From contig MNCI01016273.1 of NCBI GenBank assembly GCA_015680685.1, positions 247,433-311,432 on the forward strand: a stretch of 64,000 nt of DNA, read 5' to 3'. This document shows positions 1 to 11,530 of this stretch, piece after piece. Below the pieces are notes generated by a model that was not told the origin of the DNA, ran no database searches, and worked only from the letters and a program-made list of their open reading frames with translations. Origin of the DNA: Gnetum montanum (taxonomy: Eukaryota > Streptophyta > Gnetopsida > Gnetales > Gnetaceae). The position numbers and the translations under genes were made by a program. The stretch's first letter is position 1; the number at the start of each line of letters is the position of its first letter.

Positions 1-1060
1 AGGTGTAAAGAGGAATGAAGTGCATGAGTAACTTAGGTAACTTACTACATTCATCAATTCTCGACCTAGGGCAAGAAAAAAAGGGTTCATTCATTCCCCA
101 CATTCTTTCCTTAGGGCACATAGATATGTTTATCATGCAACCTCTAGTATCATTGTAGTGGCTTTTCACTAATCTTGTTACCATCCATGGTGATAGATCA
201 AGGAAGTAAAATGAGGTAAGAAGCTCGTATTCATTTCAGCAAAGTTAGATAGGTAAAACATAGGTCAATGTATGGTAATCCTTTATCGAATGTAGTAATT
301 TGGTTTTCCTAGTAGGCATTAGTAAAGAATTCCAATTGAAGTACCAGAAATGACAAAGAACTAGTAAATAATAGAAAATTTAAGAAACTGATGAGGCTAA
401 AGTCAACGAGTTATAAGAAACTCAAGTAAGCTATTCATCCCAAAAACCATAACACATATAGTTTCTTAACATTAGCCTCACATGTGTTCTGAAAATCCTC
501 ATCATCCATATTTGGGAATCTAGATACTAAATCAACTTCAGCTTAAATTCTTTTCCTAAACCCCTTCTAAATATGTAGCTTCTTCATTCCTGATGCCTAT
601 TTACCCTCTTTTGTGTAGGGCTCTACTAGCACCTACATCTTTGTCTTCTGGAACAATTTCTTCTAATGGTCTCTGTCATAATAAATTACTTTTTCTAAAT
701 GGATCTCCTACTTGAGAATCTTTCTCTAGGTAACAACATTGGCTATCAGTCTATCATCTTTCCATTCCTTCACTCAAGAACTAAAGGTAATTACATCAAG
801 CAAAGTTTTCTTGCTCCATACCATAAGTGGTGGATGGCAGTTTTACATCGTCTCCCTAATAATGATTAAACCAATTAAGACCTTTATATCATAAAGTAGG
901 GCACTTTTTAGGAGTCTTATTATTTCAATTTAAATTCATCAATCATCCTTGGTCATTTCAATTACATATGCTTGGATTAATTTTTGGTTATTCTAAGGCC
1001 AAATCTATTGTGGGTTTGTGTCTTGGTGATAGCATCTTCTCTCTACTTGCTCCATTAGTC

Positions 1061-1330
1061 AAGAGAAGTAGTAGTGTTTACTTTGTCACAGGACAACCCT
1101 TGGGATACTTGGCTTCCTAGCCACTCTTTACCCTTAAGCCATCACTTTGTTGTATGGCTAGTGGCAAAACTAGTTTATCTAGGAGTAGTAACTCCAATCC
1201 ATTGCAATCTTAGGTGATGATATAGTCATCTTGGACTTGCTAGTTATTGCCAAATCTCATGAGTTGTTGGACAACCTTGGTATTCAAATATCACCAATGA
1301 AGTCTTTAGTCTCTCGAAGCTCTTGAGTTT
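1061..1330 (+). pseudogene. Mitovirus-like RNA-dependent RNA polymerase fragment
   Basis: A short decayed piece of what looks like the palm domain of a mitovirus RNA-dependent RNA polymerase, an enzyme that copies RNA genomes inside mitochondria. Three reading frames succeed one another. The first (from 1061) has a GQPLG-type motif B at 1091-1105 and a TAG stop soon after. The second (from about 1137) has SHHFVVWL. The third (from 1204) has LGDDIVI (motif C, GDD at 1213-1221) followed by LGIQIS and KSLVS up to about 1317. So there are at least two frameshifts and one nonsense codon. Motif order and spacing fit mitoviruses; integrated mitovirus copies are known in plant nuclear and mitochondrial genomes. 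No clear motif A was found upstream. It is not functional. An integrated mitochondrial segment that already carried the viral piece is an alternative route. Confidence 0.6.
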
Positions 1331-2060
1331 GCAAAAAAAAAAAAAGTGGTCCATGGAAGAAATATATATATTTCACCTATTTCTCTTTGTTTATCTCTCT
1401 TAACTCATTCATCCTTTGGTCTAGTTGTCTTCAAGCTTAAGTATGGAGTGAAATGTTTCTTCACATTGGCTCATTTAGGTAGCACAAGCTATAGGGTAGC
1501 AGGCTCATGTGATTGAAAGTTATCCTAACACTAGGAGTGCATTCACGTGATGTTTGGAAAGCCTAGCAAGGGGTTACAGTGCCTTTAGAGTTTTGGCTTG
1601 GAAGGCACTGGAAGCCCTCAATCCTTACCTCAAAGTTCATATTATTTCTTTCTTACATACACAACTAGAACTAAAAGTCATTCTAGAAGACTGAATTGAA
1701 TGTTTGAAGATGATTTGATGTTTTTGGAATGCATGATGCTTAGGCATTAGGTACTTCAATGGTTAAAGCCTATGTCATTGTACTATACTATACTAGCTTT
1801 GGATTTGGTTACTATTTAAGAAGCCCTTTTAGGCCCTGTAGTAGCAAAAAATTGGTGTGCCCAGAAGTCAACCATACCTTTTAAGATTGATGATCAGATT
1901 GCCTCCCTTGGTTTGGACTGTATAGTTCTTGTATTAGTTAGGGAATCTTCCATTGAAGAAGAAAACCGCTTTACACCCTCCCCCAAGAAAGGATTATTAT
2001 TAACAATGTGCTTTCAATCAAAATTTCTATATAGCATTGTTACTTCAAATTGTCAAAATA

Positions 2061-2233
2061 AATGCCCAAAAATCATGGAAAAATACTTTTGTTCCATTCC
2101 ATGCTAGGTCAGCCCTAGGGACAATGAAGAAATGCAAAAAATGCTTGGGAAAACACTTTGGTTCCATTTCATGATGGGTTAGCCCCAGGGATGATGAAGA
2201 AATGCCCAAAACCCCCATGAAAATACTTTGGAT
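2061..2233. repeat. Tandem repeat, 70-bp period, about 2.5 copies
   Basis: Units begin at 2061, 2131 and 2201 with AATGCCCAAA or AATGCAAAAA. They share the following ACTTTGGTTCCATT and TAGCCC-AGGGA segments. The copies are diverged, so the duplication is old. Confidence 0.7.
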
Positions 2234-2467
2234 TGTTTTTGCATTTTTTTATGGACAAAGGCACACCTAATGACAAAGTAGATAAGGTTCTTGCCTACAT
2301 CGATGTCATTAAGTATCACCTAGAGCAATGAGCCCCCACTTCCCACCTAAGAGTAGCTTGTTCTGCTACATGTTATAACTTATATAATAACATGTATTCA
2401 TTTTCATGAAATGTGCACATTTTGGGTAAGAAAATTTAAAGAATGAGTGCACAACAAGAACTCCTAG

Positions 2468-2790
2468 GGTAACATAGGGTCTCATAGGGGTAGGGAACTC
2501 ACAAAGTGAGTTACCCCGTTACATGGGAATTGACCAATGAGAGATTCCTTGGTCATTCGTGCTCCCACAGTCACCCTATGTTACCCTAGTGTGAGTGAGC
2601 GAGTACCCTATTTTGTCATTCCCACTATGTGAATTTCATGAAAATGTAGCATGGTAACCAGGGGAACATAGGGACTCATTCCCCATGTTAGCATCTTAGT
2701 CGTGGGGAATCTCCCATTTTTTAACAATGGCCTGCTTTGTAGGGTAACTCACTTCTTGAGTTCCCTACCCCTATGGGACCCTATGTTACC
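2468..2790. repeat. Foldback element with 34-bp inverted repeats
   Basis: The arm at 2468-2501 matches the reverse complement of 2757-2790 at 33 of 34 positions. Similarity continues inward through a GTGAGTTACCC block on both sides. A short palindrome (AACTCAC, AAA, GTGAGTT) sits at 2496-2512 next to the left arm. The size (about 320 bp), long inverted arms and recurrence of its pieces at 25.5 kb suggest a non-autonomous foldback or MITE-like element. I could not define a target-site duplication. Confidence 0.55.
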
Positions 2791-3439
2791 TTGGTCATTC
2801 CCCAAGGGCATGCTTCTTACAATGTAGCATGGTAATCACCTTAGTCACCTTCTTCCATGAAGGATAATGGCTTCAACCTTGGGATAAAAAATTAGGACGA
2901 AGCATCTTTGGGGGAACTCGAGGACTCATTTCCTACATTAGTAGGGGAACTCACTCAAATCATTTGTTCCCACTCCATCGATGTTGCAAGGAATCTCCTG
3001 TTGGAGAACAAAATTACTTCATGTCCTTGCCCCATTTCAAGTAGTGAGCCTCAATCAATCTAACCAAGACAAAGAACACTAGTATATTAGACTCAACCAT
3101 AGCACCCATACCCAGTTCCTTTCCCATATATAGCCAAGACATCTAATATTACCTATGCCTATCCATTCCCTTCACAGCCAACATTTCAAGCCATTCTTAT
3201 ACCTTAGGCTCCTTCCCTTCCACCTTAGCAGGTTGTAACCCAAAACCCTATCCAAAACAAAAAGCGGAAAAAGATTAAAAATGGTAAAGAATAAAGGCAA
3301 AGATGATCCAATTCCTATGTCCTATTCTGAGCTCTTGCTACAACTAATCCAAAATCATCTAATAGAGTCTATGCCACTCAAAGCAATGTAGCCTCAAGAT
3401 CCCAAACGGTAAGATCAATTACCATGCTAGGTCAGTTGA

Positions 3440-3990
3440 GAGAACTTCACCATACTAAAAAAGGGGATACAGGCCTTGAGAAAAGATGGCTGGTTGAATT
3501 TCAAGAAGAGGGCCAATGCCCCTGATGTGAATATGAATCCTCTGCAAAACCATGGGATTCCTGGGATGAATGATTGATGTAAGTGAGAAGAGTCTTTCAC
3601 ATGTGTCAAGGAGAGAGTATTTTATGTTAGAAGGTCAATGATAGTCCTCTTCAAGATTTTGAGAAGGGAAGGTTTGATTCCCTTAGTCCATGGATCCTCA
3701 AGCACGCTATTAGAGATTCAAGCCTTGTGAAAGTTGTAACTTGAATATAGAAAGAGATGGCCACTCAATTCAAAATTGCAATCAATTTAGAAAGAAGGTA
3801 CAAGAGTTTATGGATGCTAAATGGATCCTTATTGGTTTGTAGAATGAAAAAGAGGATGAACTAGAAGCTGCTAACCAAGTCAATACCACAACTAAGGAAT
3901 TTGACTTCTCTAGCCCCCTTTGGTAGTCCTTGACCAATTCAGAAAAAATTTCTATCCTAGAGGCAACTTTCGGCACACCAAAGCCTCTTT
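3440..3990 (+). pseudogene. Ty3/gypsy (Tat/Ogre-like) gag fragment
   Basis: The plus strand reads, with stops and frame changes, as the C-terminal gag region of a Tat/Ogre-like gypsy retrotransposon. A GWLNFKKRANAPDVNMNPL stretch with NHG (about 3470-3560) resembles the 'PDV..NPLPNHG' block of such gags. Further on (about 3720-3830) is CESCNLNIERDGHSIQNC followed by FRKKVQEFMDAKWI, a degenerate zinc-knuckle region. This protein would have packaged the element's RNA. Minus-strand ORFs here are shadows. No flanking LTRs were recognised, so this is a fragment. Confidence 0.5.
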
Positions 3991-3999
3991 GAATCTAGT

Positions 4000-6740
4000 C
4001 TAAAGGAAATCAATTGGAGCCTATACTAGTAGCAACAACCTATAACTTCATATGTAGCTCTATAGGAGGGAAAGGTGTAGCTCTAGAGCTTGATTTCAAA
4101 AGGGAAGACTTAATAATAAAGCTCAATTCCTAATGCAAATGACAACATTAGCATACATCTCTACAAAAAAAACATAGTTCTCAACTATCTTAGAACTTAC
4201 CCTACATCAGGGGTAGCCCCATCCACATGAAAATGCATTTTAGTGACCAATGATGGCTTGTGACTGCCATCTAGGAACCACATGTATATGGGCATTATTT
4301 GCCCTTCCCCTAAAACCTGGGGAAGTAACCTTTCCCAGACCCTAGAAAGGAGTCCTTCCATTACGTAGGGGAAGAGTCCTTACCCCTAAAATATCTAAAT
4401 GGAAATAACTAAGATAACTAGCTTTCCCCTTCCCTTGAAAGAGACACCAAGGGAAGAGTACTTCCCTTAGAGTCCAAATATCAAGCCTAAGAACTATATG
4501 GCTCTCCTTGATGTTATGGGAGGAAGCCTAGAGTTCAAATGTAGATGATTAATCAAATTGTTGGCTAACTAAGGTGGCCTTGTTCATACGAAGACTCATA
4601 ACAAAGCATATAATGTGTGTGTAAGAATGCTTATCCTTCGGTGGCATGTATCATAAAGTCACATTTCAAGGAAACACTTATCCAAATATAATGTTTCATG
4701 GAAACACTTTTTGTAACCTCAGTAGTCATAGGGGAACTTAAGGACTCGTTCCCTACTTACGCCCTCACTTATTGGGTTATTTGGATGGACTCCTTCTTAG
4801 ATGTAGTGATTGCGATAGTGTCATGTTCTGTACTAGTACACATACTAGTATAGTCTTAGGGCATACTTTGGTTCAGTAGGCTAGTGTAACACAACAGACT
4901 ACTAGTAACTATTACCATTGGTTTATAAGATTTTCAACCCTCAGTGGTACAGCCAGTCCAAATCTATGTCCCAGAGTGTTGATCTTGCGCCACACACCCA
5001 AATGAAGTTAAAGTAATGTAATAACAATGATTGACAAGTTGATTGATAGACAAGAAACTTCAAGATAACTCAGGAACATGATATACTACATCAAGAGATA
5101 AATGACCAAATGGATTAGAAGAGTGAGTTGCAGATCCAACTTGATGAGTAAGAACAAAAGCACCATTAGCTATAAGAATAGAAAGAGATGAGGATGGTGT
5201 GATAGAAGAAGTAAGAATCATGCTATTATGAGTCTTATGACGGGTTGCTCTTGAATCAAATATCTAGGATGACTAAGAAAACCATTAGCAAGTCTTTTAA
5301 GCCACATGATGCTTTTCAAGGACTAATTTCATTAAGAGACATTTTTCTTTCATTCAAATTAAAATCTTGGAGCTAGGGAAAATGCAATTCTATTTGTAAG
5401 GTCAAGTTGATAAGCCACCTACCTCCTCAATTAATTAAGTTATAGAGGGGCCTCCCTAACTCAAGTTGGCTTGCTTGATTTGGTATCTAGTCATAGGTTT
5501 ACTTTTGGATGTAGGATTGTTGATCCTATTCCTTGAGCTTTTAAGTTCTCCACTTCAACTTCCTGAGTTGACTACTTTCTAGAAGGGAAGGTTTAGATCC
5601 TTGATCTAAGTTTTAAAAAGAAACATTTTTGAGCAAAAGAAAGTGGAATAGAAGAGGAGACCTTTATCCTATGTTGAAGGTTGGATATTAATTGAAATCA
5701 AAAATTTTCATTATTTTCTTTTGCTAATGGAAATTATTTTTTGTAAGATTTCCAAAAGCTATTTATGTAGGAGAATAAGTCATTACTTGCAGCTTTCCAC
5801 TTTCAATTAGAAGGGAATCTTTCTATTGCTAATTAAGTTAACCTCAAAAGTTCAATAGGGTAAGCTACTAACTCTAACTAAACTTTTAGGTATATATATA
5901 TATATATAAGTTCAACAAAAGACAACTCACTTCTCAAAGGCGAGGAAGAATCAGCTTCAAGAAAGTGGTGCACTAAAATCTAGATAGGGTGGTATGGGTG
6001 AGAAAGATAAAGAGAAGGTCTAGACAAAAGACCTACATATATTGGTAGAAGACCTTATTTTTTGGTTGGAGGTAACTGTCAACGATTAGGCCATAGGGTA
6101 ATGGGCCTGCTATGAGCAAGAGAACTTCTTTTATGCCTTTGTAGTTCTCTTACTTCCATTCCTGAAGAGTAGTCAAGTAAGGAAGCTAAAGAAAGCCAAG
6201 TGTTAACCCCTATTAGTATTAGAAATCCTACATTAGTTAGCCTATATTATATAAGGAATGGGGGCTTTATTATAGCTAGTGTGATTAGCCCATCCATTTC
6301 TTCTTTTTGTAGTTCTAGTTTTAGTTTCTAAATATTACTTATACAATACCTGTGTGATTGTTTGTCTCTTTGAACCCTTATAAATATACCTCATGGAGTT
6401 GAGGAGCGATAGAAACCCTTGTAGTTGAGGAGTGATAGCAACCCCAATAAATATACCAAAGGAACTGACAGCAACCTGGAAGAGGCATCTTTTTTATGAT
6501 AGTGAGCCTGCAGTGCTCAGGTTAACGTCCTAGTAATCGGATGCTCAACCAGTTGCTATAACTCATTTAGGAAAGTTAGTCGAGTGACACTCGACCTTTA
6601 TCTTATCATGTATAGTATATAATAAGTACTTCTATACAAGGGTTAGAGTTGAGCTAGTCGACCTAATTTGTTAGCTTTAGCTAGGGGTGATAGCTATGAG
6701 GGTCCTTGCTAAAATACAAGGGTTCATGGCCTAGCTGCAT
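4000..6740. other. Non-coding or unrecognised repeat-derived stretch
   Basis: No ORF with recognisable content. A short AT dinucleotide run lies near 5892-5908. Pieces of the dispersed ACTCGTTCCC motif occur near 4740. The composition and the many CTAG/TAG words resemble the decayed retroelement sequence on either side. Confidence 0.4.
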
Positions 6741-6745
6741 GGAAA

Positions 6746-8107
6746 TTGATTAGCTTAGAGACCTATCTAGCTTTCAAAGAATCACTAGAAAATAGGATAA
6801 CTAATCGATTCCTTCCCAAAAAAAGTAGTTATGCCCCTACTATCAATGGTCAAGTATACATCCTCACTTATGATTCTCAACTTGTTGTGAATCTAGGAAT
6901 TAGAATGGCTATAAGAAGTTGGCAAGCCTATTGCTTCAACTACTGCCCCTTAGCCAAAAACCAGTTTATCTATCAAGGAGTAGTTATCAACAATAGATAC
7001 TAGAAAATTGCATATGCCAACTTTCAATTTCACAGTCTCAAGAGTTATTGTATTGTACTAAAAACAATCTAATAGTCTATCAATGCAACTCCCAATGCTC
7101 AACTTAAGTTAGTACAAATGAAGTTAGGTCTACTGGGCAAGCTTTAGTATGGTTAAAAGTAAGTGAGGATTTAGCTAGGGAATGAAAAACCCCTACATTA
7201 CCAAACATTAAAGAAGTTATAAAAAAGAAAGTCATTAATAAAATTGTTAACCAAGAAACAAGATTGGTACCAAGTCATAGAAGACTCCACTCTTGGCTAG
7301 AAGTGCCTCACCCCCTACTCGGCCCTAAGGTCCACCTTTGAGGATATTCAAGTTATGAAGGAATTTAGGAAAATGCTGGTAGAATGGATCTGGCTTTATT
7401 TGGAGGAACATAGGAGACCCGATGAGTATGATATAAAAGAGCTTGGTAAAAAGTACTTACATATAGATTGGATAGCATGTAATCTAGTCTATCATAGACC
7501 CATAAAGACAAAGTAACTCTTTTTATATGGGGAGTTATGCATGCAAAAAATGCTAATCTTCAATTTATTATCTAAAGCACTCAAGATATACTTAGCAAGT
7601 TCAAGGAGAAATGATTTCACTGGGGCCCATGACTTCTATGGCTAATGGATTTTTGACAATTTCAACAAGGTAGAAGCCGACAAAGGAATCATTTTCACCA
7701 CCGAAGTGTGGACTTCGTTTGCTAATACTATCCTTCGAGTACTTGATGGATAGAAGTGTAGGATAAATGCTAAGTATGGAAGGGTTTTCATGAAGAATAA
7801 ATCCATACCCATCATAATGATAGCGAATTAGATTCCCAAAAGCCTCATTGAAGATGGGCCATTTAAAGCCAGGCTAGTGTGACTTAAGTTTACCTCAACA
7901 AATGACTTTCTTCAGGAAGATTAGGTGATTGCCATACTATGGGGATGCATGGAAAGATGACTTTCCTATAGTCCACTAGCACAGAAGTTAAGCCTTGCTA
8001 GGGACCTAGCTTTGTTTTACAACAACTGTGAGGCCAAAATTTTGCTACAAGAAGTTGAGGGAGAGGAGGGTGAAATAGGAATGTCCCAGTGGAAGATTTC
8101 CCACTAA
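6746..8107 (+). pseudogene. Rep-like superfamily-3 helicase pseudogene
   Basis: One frame can be read for about 450 codons with roughly sixteen in-frame stops (TAG most common) and no obvious frameshift. The C-terminal half carries what look like superfamily-3 helicase motifs in order. LFLYGELCMQKM (7517-7552) sits where a Walker A loop would be, but lacks the glycine/lysine/threonine signature. WIFDNF (7646-7663) is a Walker B-like block about 42 codons later. IPIIMIAN (7805-7828) is a motif-C-like strand ending in asparagine, some 55 codons after that. This order and spacing are those of Rep proteins of small DNA viruses and related plasmids, which unwind DNA during replication. The N-terminal half (6746-7200) shows no HUH nuclease motif that I can recognise. 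The protein is broken many times over and cannot be functional. The assignment rests on motif shape only. Confidence 0.5.
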
Positions 8108-9390
8108 CATGGGGAACATTTTTCAAGTTACCCCTAAATCTCTCAACTTCTATTCTTTCTATCCCTCCTCAGTTCCTCTTCCTAGCTACTCTACTCTATG
8201 TCAAGATGGGTGCTACAAACACATTTTAAGTCTAAAAGGCAGCATGCTCTTAGTCAACGGCTCTAGCAAGGAACTTGTCCCCAAGTTACCCTAATTCCCC
8301 ATCTACCTTCACTACTAGATCAATGCATTGGGATGTTGACACTAGTGTCTCTGCTGGTGATTGGTCTTTAATGAAATAGAAGAAACTATTGGTGGTTGTT
8401 TTACCTCAACTAAATCAACAGGATCTACTATTGAAGGTGACTTTGTGGGCTTTGAAAGCATTATCAATGGAAGGGAGGGCTTGAAAAAAGGACTCTTTGA
8501 TTCACCAACAAGTGATAGCCAAGCTAGTCTTTTGTCTATGAAGATAGGGCTTTAGTAGGGAATGAGTCCTTGAGTTTCCCTGAATCTGCTACATCAACTC
8601 TTTCAAGGTTATCTAAAGAAGCTTATCAATAGCATGTAAAGAAAGGATGACAAAGGAACATTAGATCAAATTTTTAGTAGATCAATTGGGAGGGGAAGAT
8701 GAAAATCACATGAATGAATGACTGGACCAGGGACAACTATCTTTATGAGAATGCCTTAATTCAAGTTGGAGAAGCTAATCACATTCTATTATAAAAAAGA
8801 AAAGGGAAAGGAGCAAAAGGGTAAGATACTTAGTTATCAAAGAGGGGGATACTAGACCTATGGAGAGTGAATTCCTTTCTTATATACAAGTACCTTCCTT
8901 AAAGAAAAGGTAAGCCCCTCTAGTTATAGCAAGTAAGAGATAGGGATATTAGAGAAATTTAGTGAGCAAGTAAGCATATCATATTTTGATATTTTATTAT
9001 CTATAGTAGATTACCTAGCTAGATTACTTGAGTGTAAAAATGGAAAGTGACTCCTTGAGATTAGAGACTAGACCTATACTAGTGGGCAAGTAGGCTTAGG
9101 CTCTAAGGCCATGACCATAGATCAATAGGTGAAGTCCCTAGTGATTGAATGAACGCTTACTATTTGGTGACTCTATCCCTTCTGCAAGTAGTTTTTTTTC
9201 ATATAGGGCTAATAATAACCTAACAATATAATTTTAGTAGCTCTGACTCTAGGTCCTATATGTCCCCCACATACACCCTCATGAACCTACTCTAGGAATA
9301 TGCGAGCTTTTGTTTTACCCAATCACACTAACAATATACAATCCTAGGACCATCAACGTAATGTGTTATCACTTACAATGACATACTATT
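8108..9390. other. No recognisable gene
   Basis: ORFs at 8109-8294 and 8361-8555 have no recognisable domain. A diverged copy of the dispersed GGAAC..GTCCCCAAGTT motif is at about 8269-8288, and GGGAATGAGTCC at about 8560. Confidence 0.4.
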
Positions 9391-9394
9391 TTGA

Positions 9395-9880
9395 TCATTT
9401 ATGTATAGCATTATTTTGAGCGGCAGTCAGGCCTTGCAAAGGTTCACCATGCATAAGGTAAAACTTGATATTGTCATACCACTCCTTTATGGGAGTAGTA
9501 TGAATGATGGCCACAAAAGTATCCTTAGTGCTTTGCATGATGGAAATAGCATAGTTAGCAGTTAAGGTGGGCAACTTACTAAACACATCTAGCATTACAC
9601 TAAGGGCTAGCATTGCAATGGAATCGACTATAGTTTTCTTATTTTAGGATATGTGTTGGATATCAATGTTTATACATTGTTGCATCAGTTTCTTTCCTAG
9701 GTCACAGTAATGTTGATAGTGTTTGGCTTTACATGTGTAAACTTCAATTACTTGGTTGACCACAAGTTGTGAATCACCTTTGATCATTAAGAGTTTGTTC
9801 CTAGGTCACAAGCTACCATCATTTCCCTGATCAAACCTGAATTAAGGATAGAGTATGACCATTTTTCTTTAACTGTCAGT
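9395..9880 (-). pseudogene. Ty3/gypsy RNase H fragment
   Basis: Read on the minus strand, with frame changes, this gives LNSGLIREMMVACDLGTNS, then GDSQLVVNQV, then a diverged stretch ending near NKKTIVDSIAMLALS. This is the pattern of plant gypsy RNase H: an alpha-helix with 'LGxxxLxxxGDSQLVxNQ', then 'IPRxxNxxADALAxLA'. The enzyme removes RNA from the RNA-DNA hybrid during reverse transcription. The open stretch at 9395-9613 is its tail and spacer. No other pol domain is attached, and it abuts a copia fragment at about 9880. Confidence 0.5.
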
Positions 9881-10780
9881 TGAGATTGTCTTCTAGAAGA
9901 GTTGGTCACTTTGAACATGTAGAGTTCAGAATGCAACTCAACATTGCCAATCATCTATCTTGAACTCAAATCCTAGAAAAAATAATGATTTGTTAGTTTT
10001 TGTTTAGTAATACAATTCTTTTCCTGAGTGAGTTGACTAATAGATAAAAATTTACAATCCAAGTTGGGAACCAATAAAACTAAGTCAAGGGTAAGATTCT
10101 CTGAAATTGTAATAGATCCTATACCCAACACCTTTGAAATGGAACCATTAGCTATTCGAATAGTTATATTCTTAGAACATGGTGTGAAATTTTGGATAAG
10201 AGTTGTATCACCAGTCATGTGTTTGGAGGCTCTAGAATTGCCAATCCATAAATTTTCCTGTCCACCATTTTAACTTGAAGAGAAGTCAAAGTATTACCTT
10301 TTTGAGGCACTAAGGTAGTTGCTGAGGTAGTGTTGTTTGATGAGGATGAGGATGTTTGTTGCATCTAAGAAATTAATCTTTGAAATATTTCCAATTGCTC
10401 TTTGTTGAATTGACTAGTTTGTGTCATTGTGGAACCCTCTTTAGTTGTAATGTGATTCCCACGAGTTTTTGATTTGTTTTTTGGTTTCTAGTCAGCAAGT
10501 TTCCTGTGGATGTCCCAACAAGTGTATTTGGTATGCCCTATTTTTTTGCAGTGATCATACTTAGGTCTTCCTTTCTTGAATTGGTTTTCATCCATTTTCT
10601 AAGAAGCCATGGTAGAAGCTTCTATGATTTGGGGCTAAATATTTGTGCCTAACATTACCTTTTTATGACTCTCTTCTTGTCGAAATTCAGAGGCCACTTC
10701 ATGTAGGCTTGGCAGTGGTTTAATGGCTAGAATTTGACCATGAACTTCATCTAAATTTTGTTTGAGCTCGAAAAGAAACT
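9880..10780 (-). pseudogene. Ty1/copia gag-protease-pre-integrase fragment
   Basis: From high to low coordinates the minus strand gives a zinc knuckle-like HCKKIGHTKYTCW (about 10510-10560; the first cysteine position is tyrosine). Next comes MTGDTTLIQNF with IANGSISKVLGIGSI and LVPNLDCKFLSISQLT (9973-10218), then IGNVELHSELYMFKVTNS (about 9900-9960). This is the usual copia order: nucleocapsid, region after the protease active site, GAG pre-integrase domain. Several stops interrupt it and the integrase core is missing. The plus-strand ORF at 10064-10273 is a shadow. Confidence 0.65.
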
Positions 10781-11530
10781 TGTCAATTCATTTCTTCTAA
10801 ACAATTTTCTTGTAAACATGGCAAAAAAACATGTTATCATTGATGGTTGTCATTATATCACAATTTGTATGTTATGGTTGTATGAAGAGGGTTGGGTATT
10901 GTTTCATGTCATAAAGTATGAAGTGGTTAATCAACATGCCATATCACTGCTATATTATATGTATAGATCACAAGATCTATGTTACTATATTGTATGCTTT
11001 TGCAAGTAGGTAATATATGAAAGTAAAAAAAATTGTATTGGCTATTGCCATGTTATGTTGTGCTATCCATTTGATATCAATGTATGCAAATGAAAATCTT
11101 CCCTCCTCCCTCTCTCTTTGCCATGTAGTAGCATGAAACAAGTTGGTGGTTTATGGGTTATGTGTGTAGCTTTTTAGGGGCTAGTATAGGATGTGGTATT
11201 GGTATGGAAATAGGTTGCATCAGAATGTCGAACACAAACATATTCTTATTGAAGAGCTAACACTATTTTATTACATAGGTAATGACTTATCCCCACTTAC
11301 CAATTGTCTTACCAGGTACTGAATGAACAAGGGTACAATCCCCCCTTCATTGAAGCTCCAGGCTCTTCATTGAAGGTGTAGCCAACATAGTAGGAAAAAA
11401 GCCATAACTAAAATAACAAAGAATAACATGAAAACTTAATACAAATCAATTTTCAAGAAATCGTCGAAGTTTGGTTTCCACCTAGAATATACACTAATAA
11501 AGAAATATAGTAAACATTGACACCTAATGC
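10781..11530. other. No recognisable gene
   Basis: The ORF at 10758-11009 (plus) begins inside the copia fragment and shows no domain. I see nothing else of note. Confidence 0.4.

Larger units (their letters stand above)
1331..3430. other. Non-coding stretch with repeats
   Basis: Apart from the tandem repeat and the foldback element I see no gene. The small ORF at 1913-2107 has no recognisable domain and overlaps the tandem repeat. Repeated short pieces of the GGGAACTCA / GGACTCATTCCC kind occur between 2460 and 3000. Confidence 0.5.

Noticed and set aside
6746-7200. HUH nuclease domain in front of the helicase fossil
   Set aside because: No HxH motif with a following tyrosine motif could be read in the frame; only the helicase part is supported.
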